Source: Streptomyces exfoliatus (GTDB lineage: Bacteria > Actinomycetota > Actinomycetes > Streptomycetales > Streptomycetaceae). From it: DNA of 64,000 bases. The translations under genes and the position numbers were made by a program. Numbering within the stretch: position 1 is the first letter of the stretch; each line of letters opens with the position of its first letter. Below are positions 8,062-17,052 of this stretch, in pieces. The notes under the pieces were generated by a model that made no database searches, was not told the DNA's origin, and worked only from the letters and a program-made list of their open reading frames with translations. Location: NCBI RefSeq assembly GCF_000725545.1, contig NZ_JNZP01000010.1:1-64000 (forward strand), in the 5' to 3' direction.

Positions 8062-9885
8062 CTAGCCCAGGCGCTCCACGAGCGCGCGGTACTCGTCCCA
8101 CAGCTCCTTCGGCGTGTGGTCGCCGAAGGTGTTGAGGTGGTCGGGGACGAGGGCGGCCTCTTCGCGCCACACGTCACGGTCGACCTTGAGGAGGAACTCC
8201 AGGTCCTCGGCCGGCAGGTCCAGGCCGTCGGTGTCGAGGGACTCCGGGGTCGGCAGGATGCCGATCGGGGTCTCGACGCCCTCGGCCTTGCCCTCCAGGC
8301 GCTCGACGATCCACTTCAGGACGCGGCTGTTCTCGCCGAAACCGGGCCAGACGAACTTGCCGGCCTCGTTCTTGCGGAACCAGTTCACGTAGTAGATCTT
8401 CGGCAGCTTGGCGGCGTCGGCGGTCGCGCCCACCTTGACCCAGTGGGCCATGTAGTCGCCCATGTTGTAGCCGCAGAACGGCAGCATGGCGAAGGGGTCG
8501 CGGCGCAGCTCGCCGACCTTGCCCTCGGCGGCGGCGGTCTTCTCGGAGGCGACGTTCGCGCCGAGGAAGACGCCGTGGTTCCAGTCGAAGGACTCGGTGA
8601 CCAGCGGGACGGCGGAGGCGCGGCGGCCGCCGAAGAGGATCGCCGAGATCGGCACGCCCTTCGGGTCCTCCCACTCCGGCGCGATGATCGGGCACTGCCC
8701 GGCCGGCACGGTGAAGCGGGCGTTGGGGTGGGCGGCGGGCGTCTCGGACGCGGGCGTCCAGTCGTTGCCCTTCCAGTCCGTGAGGTGCGCGGGGGCCGTC
8801 TCGGTCATCCCCTCCCACCACACGTCGCCGTCGTCCGTGAGGGCGACGTTGGTGAAGACGGAGTTGCCCCACATGGTCTTCATGGCGTTGGCGTTGGTGT
8901 GCTCGCCGGTGCCGGGCGCGACGCCGAAGAAGCCGGCCTCGGGGTTGATCGCGTACAGACGCCCGTCCTCGCCGAAGCGCATCCAGGCGATGTCGTCGCC
9001 GATGGTCTCGACGGTCCAGCCGGGGATCGTGGGCTCCAGCATGGCCAGGTTGGTCTTGCCGCAGGCCGAAGGGAACGCGGCGGCGACGTACTTCGAGTCG
9101 CCGTCCGGCGGGGTCAGCTTGAGGATGAGCATGTGCTCGGCGAGCCAGCCCTCGTCGCGGGCCATGACGGAGGCGATGCGGAGCGCGTAGCACTTCTTGC
9201 CGAGCAGGGCGTTGCCGCCGTAGCCCGAGCCGTACGACCAGATCTCGCGGCTCTCGGGGAAGTGCGAGATGTACTTGGTGGAGTTGCAGGGCCACGGCAC
9301 GTCCTCCTGGCCCTCCTCCAGGGGGGCGCCGAGGGTGTGGACGGCCTTGACGAAGAAGCCGTCGGTGCCGAGCTCGTCGAGGACGGCCTGTCCCATGCGG
9401 GTCATGGTGCGCATGGAGACGGCGACGTAGGCGGAGTCGGTGATCTCGACGCCGATGGCGGAGAGCGGGGAGCCGACGGGGCCCATGCAGAAGGGCACGA
9501 CGTACATGGTGCGGCCACGCATCGAGCCACGGAAGATGCCCTCGGAGCCCGCGAAGAGCTCCTTCATCTCGGCCGGGGCCTTCCAGTGGTTGGTCGGGCC
9601 CGCGTCCTCCTCCTTCTCGGAGCAGATGAAGGTCCGGTCCTCGACGCGCGCGACGTCGGTCGGGTCGGAGGCGGCGTAGTACGAGTTCGGGCGCAGCGCC
9701 GGGTCGAGCTTCGTGAAGGTACCCCTGGCGACGAGCTCCTCGCAGAGGCGCTCGTACTCGGCCTCGGAGCCGTCGCACCAGACGATGTCGTCCGGCTGGG
9801 TGATCTCGGCGATCTCGCTCACCCAGGAGACGAGCTCCTGGTGCTGGGTCGGAAGGGTCTGGGGAGCCGCGTTCTCGCGCGCCAC
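8062..9885 (-). CDS. pckG: Phosphoenolpyruvate carboxykinase (GTP)
   Basis: This is the GTP-dependent PEP carboxykinase, which converts oxaloacetate plus GTP to phosphoenolpyruvate, CO2 and GDP at the entry to gluconeogenesis. The start chosen is GTG 9885, giving 607 residues ([19 protein letters not shown]), because an AAGGAG ribosome site lies 6 nt upstream; longer readings through 9960 lack one. Diagnostic features are the P-loop [13 protein letters not shown] with the reactive Cys, the GDDIAWMRF metal-binding segment, [14 protein letters not shown] and the ILFGGRR substrate block. Length and motifs are standard for the GTP class and unlike the ATP class. It is transcribed alone, divergently from the TrhA-like gene, and a hairpin lies downstream. 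Confidence 0.96.
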   Translation of the reverse strand: MARENAAPQTLPTQHQELVSWVSEIAEITQPDDIVWCDGSEAEYERLCEELVARGTFTKLDPALRPNSYYAASDPTDVARVEDRTFICSEKEEDAGPTNHWKAPAEMKELFAGSEGIFRGSMRGRTMYVVPFCMGPVGSPLSAIGVEITDSAYVAVSMRTMTRMGQAVLDELGTDGFFVKAVHTLGAPLEEGQEDVPWPCNSTKYISHFPESREIWSYGSGYGGNALLGKKCYALRIASVMARDEGWLAEHMLILKLTPPDGDSKYVAAAFPSACGKTNLAMLEPTIPGWTVETIGDDIAWMRFGEDGRLYAINPEAGFFGVAPGTGEHTNANAMKTMWGNSVFTNVALTDDGDVWWEGMTETAPAHLTDWKGNDWTPASETPAAHPNARFTVPAGQCPIIAPEWEDPKGVPISAILFGGRRASAVPLVTESFDWNHGVFLGANVASEKTAAAEGKVGELRRDPFAMLPFCGYNMGDYMAHWVKVGATADAAKLPKIYYVNWFRKNEAGKFVWPGFGENSRVLKWIVERLEGKAEGVETPIGILPTPESLDTDGLDLPAEDLEFLLKVDRDVWREEAALVPDHLNTFGDHTPKELWDEYRALVERLG

Positions 9886-10081
9886 GATTGCTCCTTGTAG
9901 AGGGGTTTTTTGGTGTGTGCCCCGTGGGGGCCGCGACCCGGATGCTTCGTAGCTGCTCATCCGGTGCCGACCGCACTCATTTGATCATCCGACGGATCCG
10001 CCCATATGTCCAGAGGGCCGCCCACGTGAGCATCGCCACTCATATCCGGGACCTACGGGCGCGTAGGTACGATTCGTTCTC

Positions 10082-10756
10082 ATGACAGCTGCCACGCCGG
10101 AAGCCACCCCGATCGAGCTCCCGACGAAGCCCAGGCTCAGAGGATGGCTGCACGCGGGCATGTTCCCCGCCGTGATCGTCGCCGGCCTCGTCCTGGTCGC
10201 CTTTGCCGGCACTCCCCGGGCCCGCATCGCCTGCGGGATCTTCGCCCTCACCGCCTGCCTGCTCTTCGGCACCAGCGCGCTGTACCACCGCGGCACCTGG
10301 GGTCCGCGCGGCGAGGCGATCCTCCGGCGCCTCGACCACGCCAACATCTTCCTGATCATCGCGGGCACCTACACCCCGCTCACCCTGCTGCTGCTCCCCG
10401 ACTCCACGGCCAAGCCGCTCATGTGGGCGATCTGGGCGGCGGCCCTCGCCGGGATCGCCTTCCGGGTCTTCTGGGTCGGCGCCCCGCGCTGGCTGTACAC
10501 GCCCTGCTACATCGCGATGGGCTGGGCCGCCGTCTTCTTCCTGCCCGACTTCATGCGCACGGGCGGCATCGCCGTCCTCGTCCTGGTGATCGTCGGCGGA
10601 CTGCTCTACAGCGCGGGCGGGGTCATCTACGGCATCAAGCGCCCGAACCCGTCCCCGCGTTACTTCGGCTTCCACGAGGTCTTCCACTCGCTGACCCTGG
10701 CCGCCTTCATCGCCCACTACGTGGGCATCTCCCTGGTGGCCTACCAGCACGCCTGA
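10082..10756 (+). CDS. Haemolysin III / TrhA-family membrane protein
   Basis: This 224-residue integral membrane protein of the PAQR/haemolysin III superfamily has about seven hydrophobic helices. Characteristic residues are the FGTSALYHRG segment, LDHANIFLIIAGTYTPL with the conserved Asp-His, and the C-terminal FHEVFHSLTLAAFIAHY His cluster. Those His/Asp residues form a metal site in the wider family. Bacterial TrhA members have been linked to membrane-energetics and lipid homeostasis; no toxin activity should be assumed from the name. The ATG start has no strong upstream ribosome site and the leader is short. Confidence 0.9.
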   Translation: MTAATPEATPIELPTKPRLRGWLHAGMFPAVIVAGLVLVAFAGTPRARIACGIFALTACLLFGTSALYHRGTWGPRGEAILRRLDHANIFLIIAGTYTPLTLLLLPDSTAKPLMWAIWAAALAGIAFRVFWVGAPRWLYTPCYIAMGWAAVFFLPDFMRTGGIAVLVLVIVGGLLYSAGGVIYGIKRPNPSPRYFGFHEVFHSLTLAAFIAHYVGISLVAYQHA

Positions 10757-10764
10757 CGGACCCG

Positions 10765-10794
10765 GCCGGCCCGGCCTCTCACGGACGGGCCGGC
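10765..10794. terminator. Short hairpin between convergent genes
   Basis: GCCGGCCCG (10765-10773) pairs with CGGGCCGGC (10786-10794) around a 12-nt loop. It overlaps the stop region of the downstream minus-strand gene. It is plausible as a terminator for the TrhA-like gene. Confidence 0.5.
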
Positions 10795-11801
10795 GCCCCC
10801 AGCGCGTCCCTGACCACCCGCGCCGACTCCGGGTTGTCCGCGCACCCCCACACGCCGTGCGGACAGTAGTCGGTGACCGTCTGGTACACCGGCCGGTGCG
10901 TCGCGAACCAGTCGAGCATCCCCCGTACGTACGCCGGATTGTCCCCGTTCCGGAAGAGCCCCCACTCCGGGTACGAGACCGGCTTGCCGTGCGCCGCCGC
11001 GAACCGGACGTGGTGCTCGAGGCCGTACTCCTCCGCCACCTGGTCCTCGAAGGCGAGCCCGGCGGGCTGGTCGTACGCGTCCAGCCCGATGATGTCGACG
11101 ACGTCGTCCCCCGGGTAGCAGCGCGGCCACTCCACGGCGTCCCGCCCCCGGCTCGGCGTGAAGTCGAATCGGAACCGCTCCCCCGGCACCGCCCGCAGCA
11201 CCCCGACCACCCTGCGCCAGTACGACTTCCAGGCCGCCGGGTCCGGCCCGCAGCGATGGCTGTACGTGGTGCCGTTCATCTCCCAGCCGAGCACCAGGAC
11301 CGCGTCCTCGAGGCCGTGCTCCACCAGCCGCTCCCCCAGCACCCGGAAGTGCCGGTCGAACGAACCCGCGGCACCTTCGCGCAGCCCCTCCCGCACCTCG
11401 GCGTCCGGCAGCCCCGCCTCGCTGCGGTCGAGCAGCGGCACGTTGAGCACGAAGAGACGTCCGGGCCTGGCCTTCTTCCAGCGCGCCCAGGGCCCGAACA
11501 GCGCCGGATGGCCCTCGATGTTGGACCAGCGGTCGCCCGGCAGATAGGTGTGTCCGACGGTCAGGGTCTCGCCGCCGAGCCAGGCCTGCGCCTGCGCGAT
11601 CCTGCGCACCCCCGCCTCGTCGGAGCCCGTGAAGAACCCCGAGGGCACCCCGGGCAGCGGCCGCCGCTCCGGTTCGGGCGCGGCCCGGGTGCCGGTGTGC
11701 CGCTCGCCCGGCGCGATCCGTTCGGACACGGTCAGGAGCACGAGAACGGCCGCGAGCAGCACGGCGAGTGCGGCCCACGGCCTGAGCGGGGGACGGCTCA
11801 C
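10779..11801 (-). CDS. GH26-like secreted glycosidase-family protein (paralogue 1)
   Basis: This 340-residue exported protein has an N-terminal membrane anchor or signal (PWAALAVLLAAVLVLLTV) and a glycosyl hydrolase family 26-like beta/alpha barrel. The likely acid/base Glu is in [16 protein letters not shown] and the likely nucleophile Glu in [14 protein letters not shown], both typical of GH26 mannanases and related enzymes. Conserved GDRWSNIEGHPALF, RFRFDFTPSRGRD and DVVDIIGLDAYDQP blocks are shared almost word for word with the longer protein at 29624-31243, so the two are paralogues about 18 kb apart, one on each side of the polysaccharide operon. It overlaps the VKOR gene by 4 bp and is probably co-transcribed with it. 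Substrate unknown. Confidence 0.8.
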   Translation of the reverse strand: MSRPPLRPWAALAVLLAAVLVLLTVSERIAPGERHTGTRAAPEPERRPLPGVPSGFFTGSDEAGVRRIAQAQAWLGGETLTVGHTYLPGDRWSNIEGHPALFGPWARWKKARPGRLFVLNVPLLDRSEAGLPDAEVREGLREGAAGSFDRHFRVLGERLVEHGLEDAVLVLGWEMNGTTYSHRCGPDPAAWKSYWRRVVGVLRAVPGERFRFDFTPSRGRDAVEWPRCYPGDDVVDIIGLDAYDQPAGLAFEDQVAEEYGLEHHVRFAAAHGKPVSYPEWGLFRNGDNPAYVRGMLDWFATHRPVYQTVTDYCPHGVWGCADNPESARVVRDALGAPARP

Positions 11802-12453
11802 GTCAGCTCGTCCAGAATTCCCACCATCGGGTCAGGATCAGCATCCCGATGATCCCGACGTGCAGGACGGGCAGGGCGAACGCGAACTCGCCGAAGAAGG
11901 TCCGCAACCCGGCCGGGGCGGGAATCGTCCCGTGCCGGACGTTGTGCGCGGTGACGTACCAGAACATGACGATGGTGGCGACCCAGGCCAGGCAGCACCA
12001 CAGGCACAGCGCGTTGATCTCGTACAGCGACTGGTACATCAGCCAGGTGCAGAAGCCGACACCGAAGAGCATTCCGGCGTTGAGGCCGAGCCACAGCCAG
12101 CCCCGGTAGCGGGCCCCGGCGAGGAGCCCGGCGCCGAGGGCGACGACGACGGCGTACGTGACGAGCCCGAGCATCGGGTTGGGGAAGCCGAAGACGGCGG
12201 CCTGCTCGCTCTTCATGATGTTGCCGCAGGAGACGACCGGGTTCAGGCTGCACCCGGGCTGGAAGCCGGGGTCCTCCAGGAGCTTGAACTTGTCGATCGT
12301 GATTACCCAGCCGGCGAGCACGCCGGCCGCCCCGGTGATCACCAGCATCCAGGCGAAGGCACGGCCCGCGCCGATCGTCCCCACGGCCTCCCGCGCGGAC
12401 TCCTCCTCCTGCCGCCGGCCCGGCACCCCGCTCCGTACGTTCACCGTCGCCAT
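11798..12453 (-). CDS. Vitamin K epoxide reductase (VKOR) family protein
   Basis: This 218-residue membrane protein of the VKOR family has about five transmembrane helices. It has the paired redox cysteines SCGNIM (first helical hairpin) and CLWCC (active-site CxxC), and the conserved Ser/Asn-rich loop NPVVSCGN. Bacterial VKORs reoxidise DsbA-like thiol oxidases using menaquinone, so this should support disulfide formation in exported proteins; the many Cys-containing surface proteins nearby are possible clients, which is inference. It lies 18 bp downstream of the DUF5949 gene and overlaps the GH26-like gene, suggesting a three-gene minus-strand operon. Confidence 0.88.
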
Positions 12454-12471
12454 GACGCGGCCCTTTCCCGC

Positions 12472-12975
12472 TCAGCCCTGGAGGCGCCGGACCGGCATCT
12501 GGACGTGGGCGCTGTCCGCGAGCATCTCCTCGTCGGAGACGAAGGCACGCAGCCGCGCCTCGTCGACGGGCTGTCCGGGGACGCCCTCGGGCCAGGGGCG
12601 CACGGAGCAGATCAGGTAGACCTTGCCGCTCTCGCGGGCGGCCGCCTGCCACTCCTCGGGTACCGGGCACTGCACCTTCAGGAAGGGCAGGTTGAGCACG
12701 GCGGAGCCGCCCTCGACGAGCAGCGAGGCGTTGATCCCGGCGTCCTTGTCCAGATCGAAGAGCCGGTCGCCGACGGAGAGGCCCATGGCCTCCAGGGCCG
12801 TCCGCATGGCCTGCTGACCGGCCTCCGGTCCGTCCCGGCCGTCGCCGAGCGAGTACGCCATGAGGAACGGCGTCCCGGCCGACTCGGCGGAGGGCTCGCT
12901 GGACCACGGAATCACCGTGAGAGTTCCCAGCGGAGAGGCGCTGCGCGCCGAGGAAACGACGTTGGAAGTGGTCAT
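12472..12975 (-). CDS. DUF5949 family protein
   Basis: This 167-residue protein belongs to the actinobacterial DUF5949 family, whose function is unknown. It is soluble with no signal peptide. Family-like segments are LGTLTVIPWSSEP, FLMAYSLGDGRDGPEAG and the compact GGSAVLNLPFLKVQCPVPEEW. It heads an apparent minus-strand operon with the VKOR and GH26-like genes and is divergent from melC1, 176 bp away. The family name comes from resemblance I recognise, not a search. Confidence 0.7.
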   Translation of the reverse strand: MTTSNVVSSARSASPLGTLTVIPWSSEPSAESAGTPFLMAYSLGDGRDGPEAGQQAMRTALEAMGLSVGDRLFDLDKDAGINASLLVEGGSAVLNLPFLKVQCPVPEEWQAAARESGKVYLICSVRPWPEGVPGQPVDEARLRAFVSDEEMLADSAHVQMPVRRLQG

Positions 12976-13151
12976 GAATCCGGATGCTAATGCTCCAACC
13001 GTCCTTTCCCCGCGCCGCTTTCACCCGAACGGCCGACATTCACGTCGCCGGCATTTCCGCCGCAACGAACGCGGGTTTTCATCGTTGTGCCCCTGAGGGC
13101 TCCCCCTGCTCATGGCGAGGGAACCCCCAGCCGACCCCGAGGAGATCACTC

Positions 13152-13565
13152 ATGATCGTCCCGCGCCGCGTCGCACTGCGGTCCCTCTTCGCCCTGGCCG
13201 TCACCGCTTTCACCGGCGGCGCGCTCGGCCGCATCGCGAGCCGCCCGCCGTCCGGGGAGCACCCGGCGGGGCCGCGCGATCCGCACGCGTTCGACGAGAT
13301 GTACGGGGGCCGCCACATCCTGGGCTTCTCCGGGCCCGAGGGCGAGCCGGTGGCCCTCGTCGACGGCCGGCCGCTGCATCTGATGCGCTGCGCCGACGGC
13401 GGTTACGTCACCCCGATCGACCACTACGAGTCCTGCCCGACGCCGCGGGCGGCCGTCCGCGCGGCGGTGGACGAGCTGGGCACGGCCCCGCTCTCCCCGC
13501 TCGCCGCCGCCCATGGCGTCCACACCGACCCGACGGGAGGGAGCCCGCGTGGTGTACACGCGTAA
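13152..13565 (+). CDS. melC1: Tyrosinase cofactor / copper chaperone MelC1
   Basis: MelC1 is the small Tat-exported partner that delivers copper to tyrosinase and helps it leave the cell. The 137-residue product has a twin-arginine-type signal (PRRVALRSLFALAVTAFTGGALG) and the core motifs DEMYGGRHILGF and LHLMRCADGGYVTPIDHYESCPTPRAAVRAAVDELG, with the Tyr and Cys/His residues typical of these caddie proteins. ATG 13152 is chosen because AGGAG sits 9 nt upstream and the signal then begins at once. It overlaps the tyrosinase start by about 17 bp, forming the classical melC operon. Confidence 0.93.
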   Translation: MIVPRRVALRSLFALAVTAFTGGALGRIASRPPSGEHPAGPRDPHAFDEMYGGRHILGFSGPEGEPVALVDGRPLHLMRCADGGYVTPIDHYESCPTPRAAVRAAVDELGTAPLSPLAAAHGVHTDPTGGSPRGVHA

Positions 13566-14415
13566 GAACCAGCGCGATCTGACCGTCGCCGAGCGCCGGA
13601 AGTTCGTCGCAGCGGTCCTCGAACTCAAGCGCACGGGGACGTACGACCGCTTCGTACGCACCCATATCGACCACTACACGGCCGACGGAGAGGGCCGTCT
13701 CCGGGTCGCCCACATGACGCCGAGCTTCCTGCCCTGGCACCGCAAGTTCCTGCTGGAGTTCGAGACGGCCCTGCGCCGGATCGACCCGACGGTCTCCGTC
13801 CCGTACTGGGACTGGACCCGCGACAACACTCCGACGTCCTCGATCTGGGGCGAGGACTTCATGGGCGGCAACGGGCGCCGCGCCGACCTCCAGGTGATGA
13901 CCGGCCCGTTCGCGCACTCCGGCGGGCACTGGACGATCACCCAGTCGATGACCGAAGGCCGCTTCCTGACCAGGGACTTCGGCCGCCCGCGCGATCCTGT
14001 CGCCCTCCCGACGCGGGCGCAGCTCGACGAGGTGATGCGGGAGCGGGTGTACGACGTGGCGCCCTGGAACTCGACGAGCGCCTCCGGCTTCCGGAACCGT
14101 CTGGAGGGCTGGGCCCCGGGCCGGGGCAACGAACGGTTCCGCATCCACAACCGGGTGCACCGCTGGGTCGGTGGTCTGATGCTGGGCGGCGGTTCCGTGA
14201 ACGACCCGGTGTTCTGGCTGCACCACTCCTTCGTCGACCTGGTCTGGTCGCGGTGGCAGCAGCGCAACCCCGGCGCCGCCTATCTGCCGGCGGAGCCGCC
14301 GCCGCTCGGGGACGCGCAGTACCGCAAGGTCGTCGCCCGGCACGAGCCGATGGCGCCCTGGGGAGTGTCCCCGGCGTCCATGTTCGACCACAGCCGGATC
14401 TACCGGTACGTCTGA
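13549..14415 (+). CDS. melC2: Tyrosinase (monophenol monooxygenase) MelC2
   Basis: This type 3 copper enzyme oxidises tyrosine and other phenols to quinones, leading to melanin. The 288-residue form from GTG 13549 (VVYTRKNQRDLT) fits known Streptomyces tyrosinases; GTG 13552 is equally possible and both follow GGGAGG. CuA ligands are His39, His55 and His64 (THIDHY, RVAHMTPSFLPWHRKF); CuB ligands are His200, His204 and His226 (RIHNRVHRWVGG, FWLHHSFVD). All six are present. It lacks its own signal, as expected for a protein exported in complex with MelC1. A 15-bp perfect hairpin follows. Confidence 0.95.
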   Translation: MVYTRKNQRDLTVAERRKFVAAVLELKRTGTYDRFVRTHIDHYTADGEGRLRVAHMTPSFLPWHRKFLLEFETALRRIDPTVSVPYWDWTRDNTPTSSIWGEDFMGGNGRRADLQVMTGPFAHSGGHWTITQSMTEGRFLTRDFGRPRDPVALPTRAQLDEVMRERVYDVAPWNSTSASGFRNRLEGWAPGRGNERFRIHNRVHRWVGGLMLGGGSVNDPVFWLHHSFVDLVWSRWQQRNPGAAYLPAEPPPLGDAQYRKVVARHEPMAPWGVSPASMFDHSRIYRYV

Positions 14416-14431
14416 GGCCCCCCGCACACAC

Positions 14432-14465
14432 GTGTCCCCCCGACCCTCACGGGTCGGGGGGACAC
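14432..14465. terminator. Strong bidirectional terminator after melC2
   Basis: A 15-bp perfect stem GTGTCCCCCCGACCC (14432-14446) with a 4-nt TCAC loop pairs with GGGTCGGGGGGACAC (14451-14465). It separates the convergent melC2 and the chaplin gene ending at 14483. Confidence 0.85.
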
Positions 14466-14482
14466 GGTCGGAGCGGGGGGGA

Positions 14483-14764
14483 TCAGCCGCCGTAGCCGCC
14501 GTCACCGTTGTCGTGGCCGTTGCCGTCGGCGTTGACGCAGGTGTTGCCGAAGGCCGGGTTCAGCAGGCCGATGACGCTGACGGTGTTGCCGCAGAGGTTG
14601 ACCGGGACGTGGACCGGGACCTGGACGACGTTGCCCGAGACGACACCGGGCGAGTGGGCGGCGACAGCCTCGGCGCCCGAGTCGGCGACGGCCAGGCCGG
14701 CTCCGCTGAGGGCAACGGCACCCGTGCCGGCGAGAACAGCGGCAGCCTTCGCGATGCGAGACAT
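14483..14764 (-). CDS. Short chaplin with Gly/Asp-rich tail
   Basis: Chaplins are small secreted proteins that assemble into amyloid-like films and make aerial hyphae hydrophobic. This 93-residue product has a signal peptide (about 1-28, ending AVA) and one chaplin domain, GNVVQVPVHVPVNLCGNTVSVIGLLNPAFGNTCVN, with the two conserved Cys. Unlike the other two chaplins here, which end at CVNA, it continues with the polar tail DGNGHDNGDGGYGG. The start is ATG 14764 behind AAGGAG, not the in-frame TTG one codon earlier. It stands between melC2 and secreted-protein genes. Confidence 0.93.
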   Translation of the reverse strand: MSRIAKAAAVLAGTGAVALSGAGLAVADSGAEAVAAHSPGVVSGNVVQVPVHVPVNLCGNTVSVIGLLNPAFGNTCVNADGNGHDNGDGGYGG

Positions 14765-15042
14765 CAAGAACTCCTTGGACGTGGAAAGCGACCGCAGGAA
14801 TCACGGTCGTCGTTCCCCTTCAACGCCGGGCACGGGGGCGGGTCACGGCCGTTGAGCCGAAAGGGAAGAAGGAAAATCCAAAAAGTGGCCCGCGGACCGG
14901 AATGCGTCCGCCGCCGGATACGACGGGACGACCTCGGTCCGCGGGCTGCGGCCATGCGACAAGCCTCTTGTTGCAACGACCGAATCGCCTTGGGGTGGCG
15001 GGGAAGAATCGTGTCTTCACCCGCCCGGGGGGCGAGGTGGGG

Positions 15043-15555
15043 TCAGTCCGCGGCCGGGGCCAGCCCCAGCTGGGGGTCGAGGGCGCCGCTGAGCACCGGG
15101 GTGAGGACGCCGACCTGAGGCTTGGCGAGGTCCGGAAGGCCGCGGAGCCCGTTGCCGCGCGGGGCCTCCACGGGGTTGCCGACGACGGCGCCGGGGGTGG
15201 CCGCCCTCATCTCCGAGTGCGGGCTGCTGAGCAGGGCACGGCCGGGCTCGCTGCCCTTGAGGAGCTCGGGCAGCGGCGCGTCGACGACGGTCTCCGGCAG
15301 GGTGCTGGTGAGCGGCACGCTGGGCAGCGTGAGGTCCGGCAGCGCGCCGAGGCCCTTCTGGAAGCCGGTGGGTGCGCCGGGCATGGGGACGGGCACGCCG
15401 GTGGCCACGGTCGGCGCGTCCATCGGAAGGACCGGCTCGAGGCCCTGGAGGGGGATGATCACCGGGGCCTCGACGGCGGCGGCGGGGGAGGCCAGGGCGG
15501 CGGAGGCGAATGCGGTCATGAGGAGCCCCATGCCCGCGTGAGAACGCAGAGTCAT
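15043..15555 (-). CDS. Secreted Pro-rich hypothetical protein
   Basis: I do not recognise this 170-residue protein. It has an N-terminal signal (GLLMTAFASAALASPAAA) and a mature part rich in Pro, Leu and Val with little charge, including LPDLTLPSVPLTSTLPETVVDAPLPELLKG. There is no Cys, enzyme motif or sorting signal. Its location between a chaplin and an LPDTG protein points to a cell-surface or extracellular matrix role. The ribosome site upstream of ATG 15555 is weak (AAGGGG about 13 nt away), so an inner Met at residue 9 or 13 is possible. Confidence 0.6.
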   Translation of the reverse strand: MTLRSHAGMGLLMTAFASAALASPAAAVEAPVIIPLQGLEPVLPMDAPTVATGVPVPMPGAPTGFQKGLGALPDLTLPSVPLTSTLPETVVDAPLPELLKGSEPGRALLSSPHSEMRAATPGAVVGNPVEAPRGNGLRGLPDLAKPQVGVLTPVLSGALDPQLGLAPAAD

Positions 15556-15615
15556 GTGCGGTGAACGAGCCCCTTGGCCGAAACGTGGCGGAACTAACCC
15601 GTGTGCAGCAACGTA

Positions 15616-15647
15616 CCGGGCCCCCACCGGTGAAGGCGGGGGCCCGG
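15616..15647 (-). terminator. Hairpin terminator after the LPDTG gene
   Basis: CCGGGCCCCC (15616-15625) pairs with GGGGGCCCGG (15638-15647); the stem extends by two pairs beyond one mismatch. It lies just beyond the end of the minus-strand LPDTG gene. Confidence 0.65.
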
Positions 15648-15676
15648 GTTGACGCGTCGGGCGTCGGGCGTCGGAA

Positions 15677-16819
15677 TCAGTGACGCCTGGCGATCCGTCC
15701 GCCGCGGAGGTAGAAGACGCCGCCACCGATGATCAGCGCGGCGCTGATCGCGGCCGCGCCCATGAGGGCGGGGTCGCTGCCGGTGTCGGGGAGTTCGGGC
15801 TGACCGGGTGTGGTCGGCGGGGTGGTCGGCTCCTCGCAACCGGGCTCCGGCTCCTCGCCGGGCTCGGGCTCCTCGCACTCACCGGGCTCGCCCGGGTTCG
15901 TCGGAGGAACGGTCGTCGTCGGCGGAGTGGTCGGCGTCGGCGGAGTGGTCGGCGGGGTCGTGGGCTCCTCGCAGCCGGGCTCCGGCTCCTCACCCGGCTC
16001 GGGCTCCTCGCACTCACCCGGCTCGCCCGGATGCGTCGGCGGAGTCGTCGGCGGAGTGGTCGGCGGGGTCGTAGGCTCCTCGCAACCGGGCTCCGGCTCC
16101 TCACCCGGCTCGGGCTCCTCGCACTCACCCGGCTCGCCCGGGTTCGTCGGAGGAACGGTCGTCGTCGGCGGAGTGGTCGGCGTCGGCGGAGTGGTCGGCG
16201 GGGTCGTGGGCTCCTCGCAACCGGGCTCCGGCTCCTCACCCGGCTCGGGCTCCTCGCACTCACCCGGCTCGCCCGGATGCGTCGGCGGACTCGTCGGCGG
16301 GTGCGTGGGCGGATACGTCGGGGGGTGCGTCGGCGGGTACGTGGGGGGCGTCGTGGGTTCGCCCGGATGGGTCGGTTCCCCCGGATGCGTGGGCTCCCCC
16401 GGATGCGTGGGCTCGCCCGGATGCGTGGGCTCGCCCGGATGCGTGGGCTCGCCCGGATGCGTGGGCTCGCCCGGATGGGTCGGCTCGCCCGGATGCGTGG
16501 GCTCGCCCGGATGGGTCGGCTCCCCCGGATGGGTCGGCTCGCCGGGGTGCGTGGGCTCCCCCGGTCCGTCGCCGTAGCCGCCGGGCCCCTCCGCCTGGGC
16601 GCAGAGGTCGCCGACTGCCGCGGCGACGAAACCGCCGAGGTCCATGGTCTTGCCGCAGACGTCCGCCGGCAGAGGGGACACGTGGCCCGGGGTTCCGGTG
16701 CCCGGCCCGTCGCCCGTGGCGGGGTGGGAGTTCGCGGCCAGGGCAAATCCGCCGCTCAGCGACAGGATGCCGGTTACGGCCGCCGCGGTGAGAACTTTCC
16801 TGCTGATGATGGACCGCAT
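15677..16819 (-). CDS. Repeat-rich surface protein with degenerate chaplin domain and LPDTG anchor
   Basis: This 380-residue exported protein starts at ATG 16819 behind AGGAAGAG. After the signal peptide (to about residue 28) comes a chaplin-like segment, PGHVSPLPADVCGKTMDLGGFVAAAVGDLCAQ. It keeps two Cys at chaplin-like spacing but lacks the NPAFGN core. About 12 GEPTHP hexapeptides follow, then four copies of a Cys-containing Glu/Pro block (GECEEPEPGEEPEPGCEEP) joined by TTPP linkers. The C-terminus is LPDTGSDP, a hydrophobic helix and RRH, a sortase substrate arrangement. It likely ends up covalently on the wall, holding a chaplin-like head outside. The LPDTG form differs from the LAXTG motif usual for Streptomyces long chaplins. 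Confidence 0.8.
   Translation of the reverse strand: MRSIISRKVLTAAAVTGILSLSGGFALAANSHPATGDGPGTGTPGHVSPLPADVCGKTMDLGGFVAAAVGDLCAQAEGPGGYGDGPGEPTHPGEPTHPGEPTHPGEPTHPGEPTHPGEPTHPGEPTHPGEPTHPGEPTHPGEPTHPGEPTHPGEPTTPPTYPPTHPPTYPPTHPPTSPPTHPGEPGECEEPEPGEEPEPGCEEPTTPPTTPPTPTTPPTTTVPPTNPGEPGECEEPEPGEEPEPGCEEPTTPPTTPPTTPPTHPGEPGECEEPEPGEEPEPGCEEPTTPPTTPPTPTTPPTTTVPPTNPGEPGECEEPEPGEEPEPGCEEPTTPPTTPGQPELPDTGSDPALMGAAAISAALIIGGGVFYLRGGRIARRH
15829..16275 (-). repeat. Four-copy Glu/Pro/Cys block repeat within the LPDTG gene
   Basis: Near-identical blocks of about 70 bp, each encoding GECEEPEPGEEPEPGCEEP, occur at about 15829-15897, 15962-16028, 16075-16143 and 16207-16275. Thr/Pro linkers of two lengths separate them, so the larger unit repeats as a pair. 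This points to recent duplication. Each block carries two Cys, giving eight in the mature stalk. Confidence 0.8.
16353..16562 (-). repeat. GEPTHP hexapeptide tandem repeat
   Basis: An 18-bp unit encoding Gly-Glu-Pro-Thr-His-Pro is repeated about 12 times in phase with the reading frame, with only synonymous drift (TCC/TCG, GCG/GGG). It forms the first part of the stalk of the LPDTG protein and is likely to vary in copy number between strains. Confidence 0.85.
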
Positions 16820-17052
16820 ACCGCTCTTCCTCTGGAGAAGGGGAGAGACCGGCGAGGATCCCCCCTCGCTCCGACCGGCCTGATCCACGCAGACGTTCGC
16901 GTGGGACTGGCCAGAAGGTATGGGTCGGTGGCCCCCGCACCGCGGGGGCCACACGGCAGCTGATCAGAAAATCATTCGATCAGCCGACCGTGGGGTACGG
17001 CTGCGCGTGCGCGCCGTAAATGCCCTGCTGGGTCAGTACTGCTGAGAGGGCG

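Noticed and set aside
8116..9900. 594-residue plus-strand frame opposite pckG
   Set aside because: It has no ribosome site or recognisable motif, and pckG is unambiguous on the other strand.
16353..16562. Regular 18-bp repeats considered as a CRISPR-like array
   Set aside because: Units are contiguous without unique spacers, are in phase with the reading frame and encode GEPTHP.
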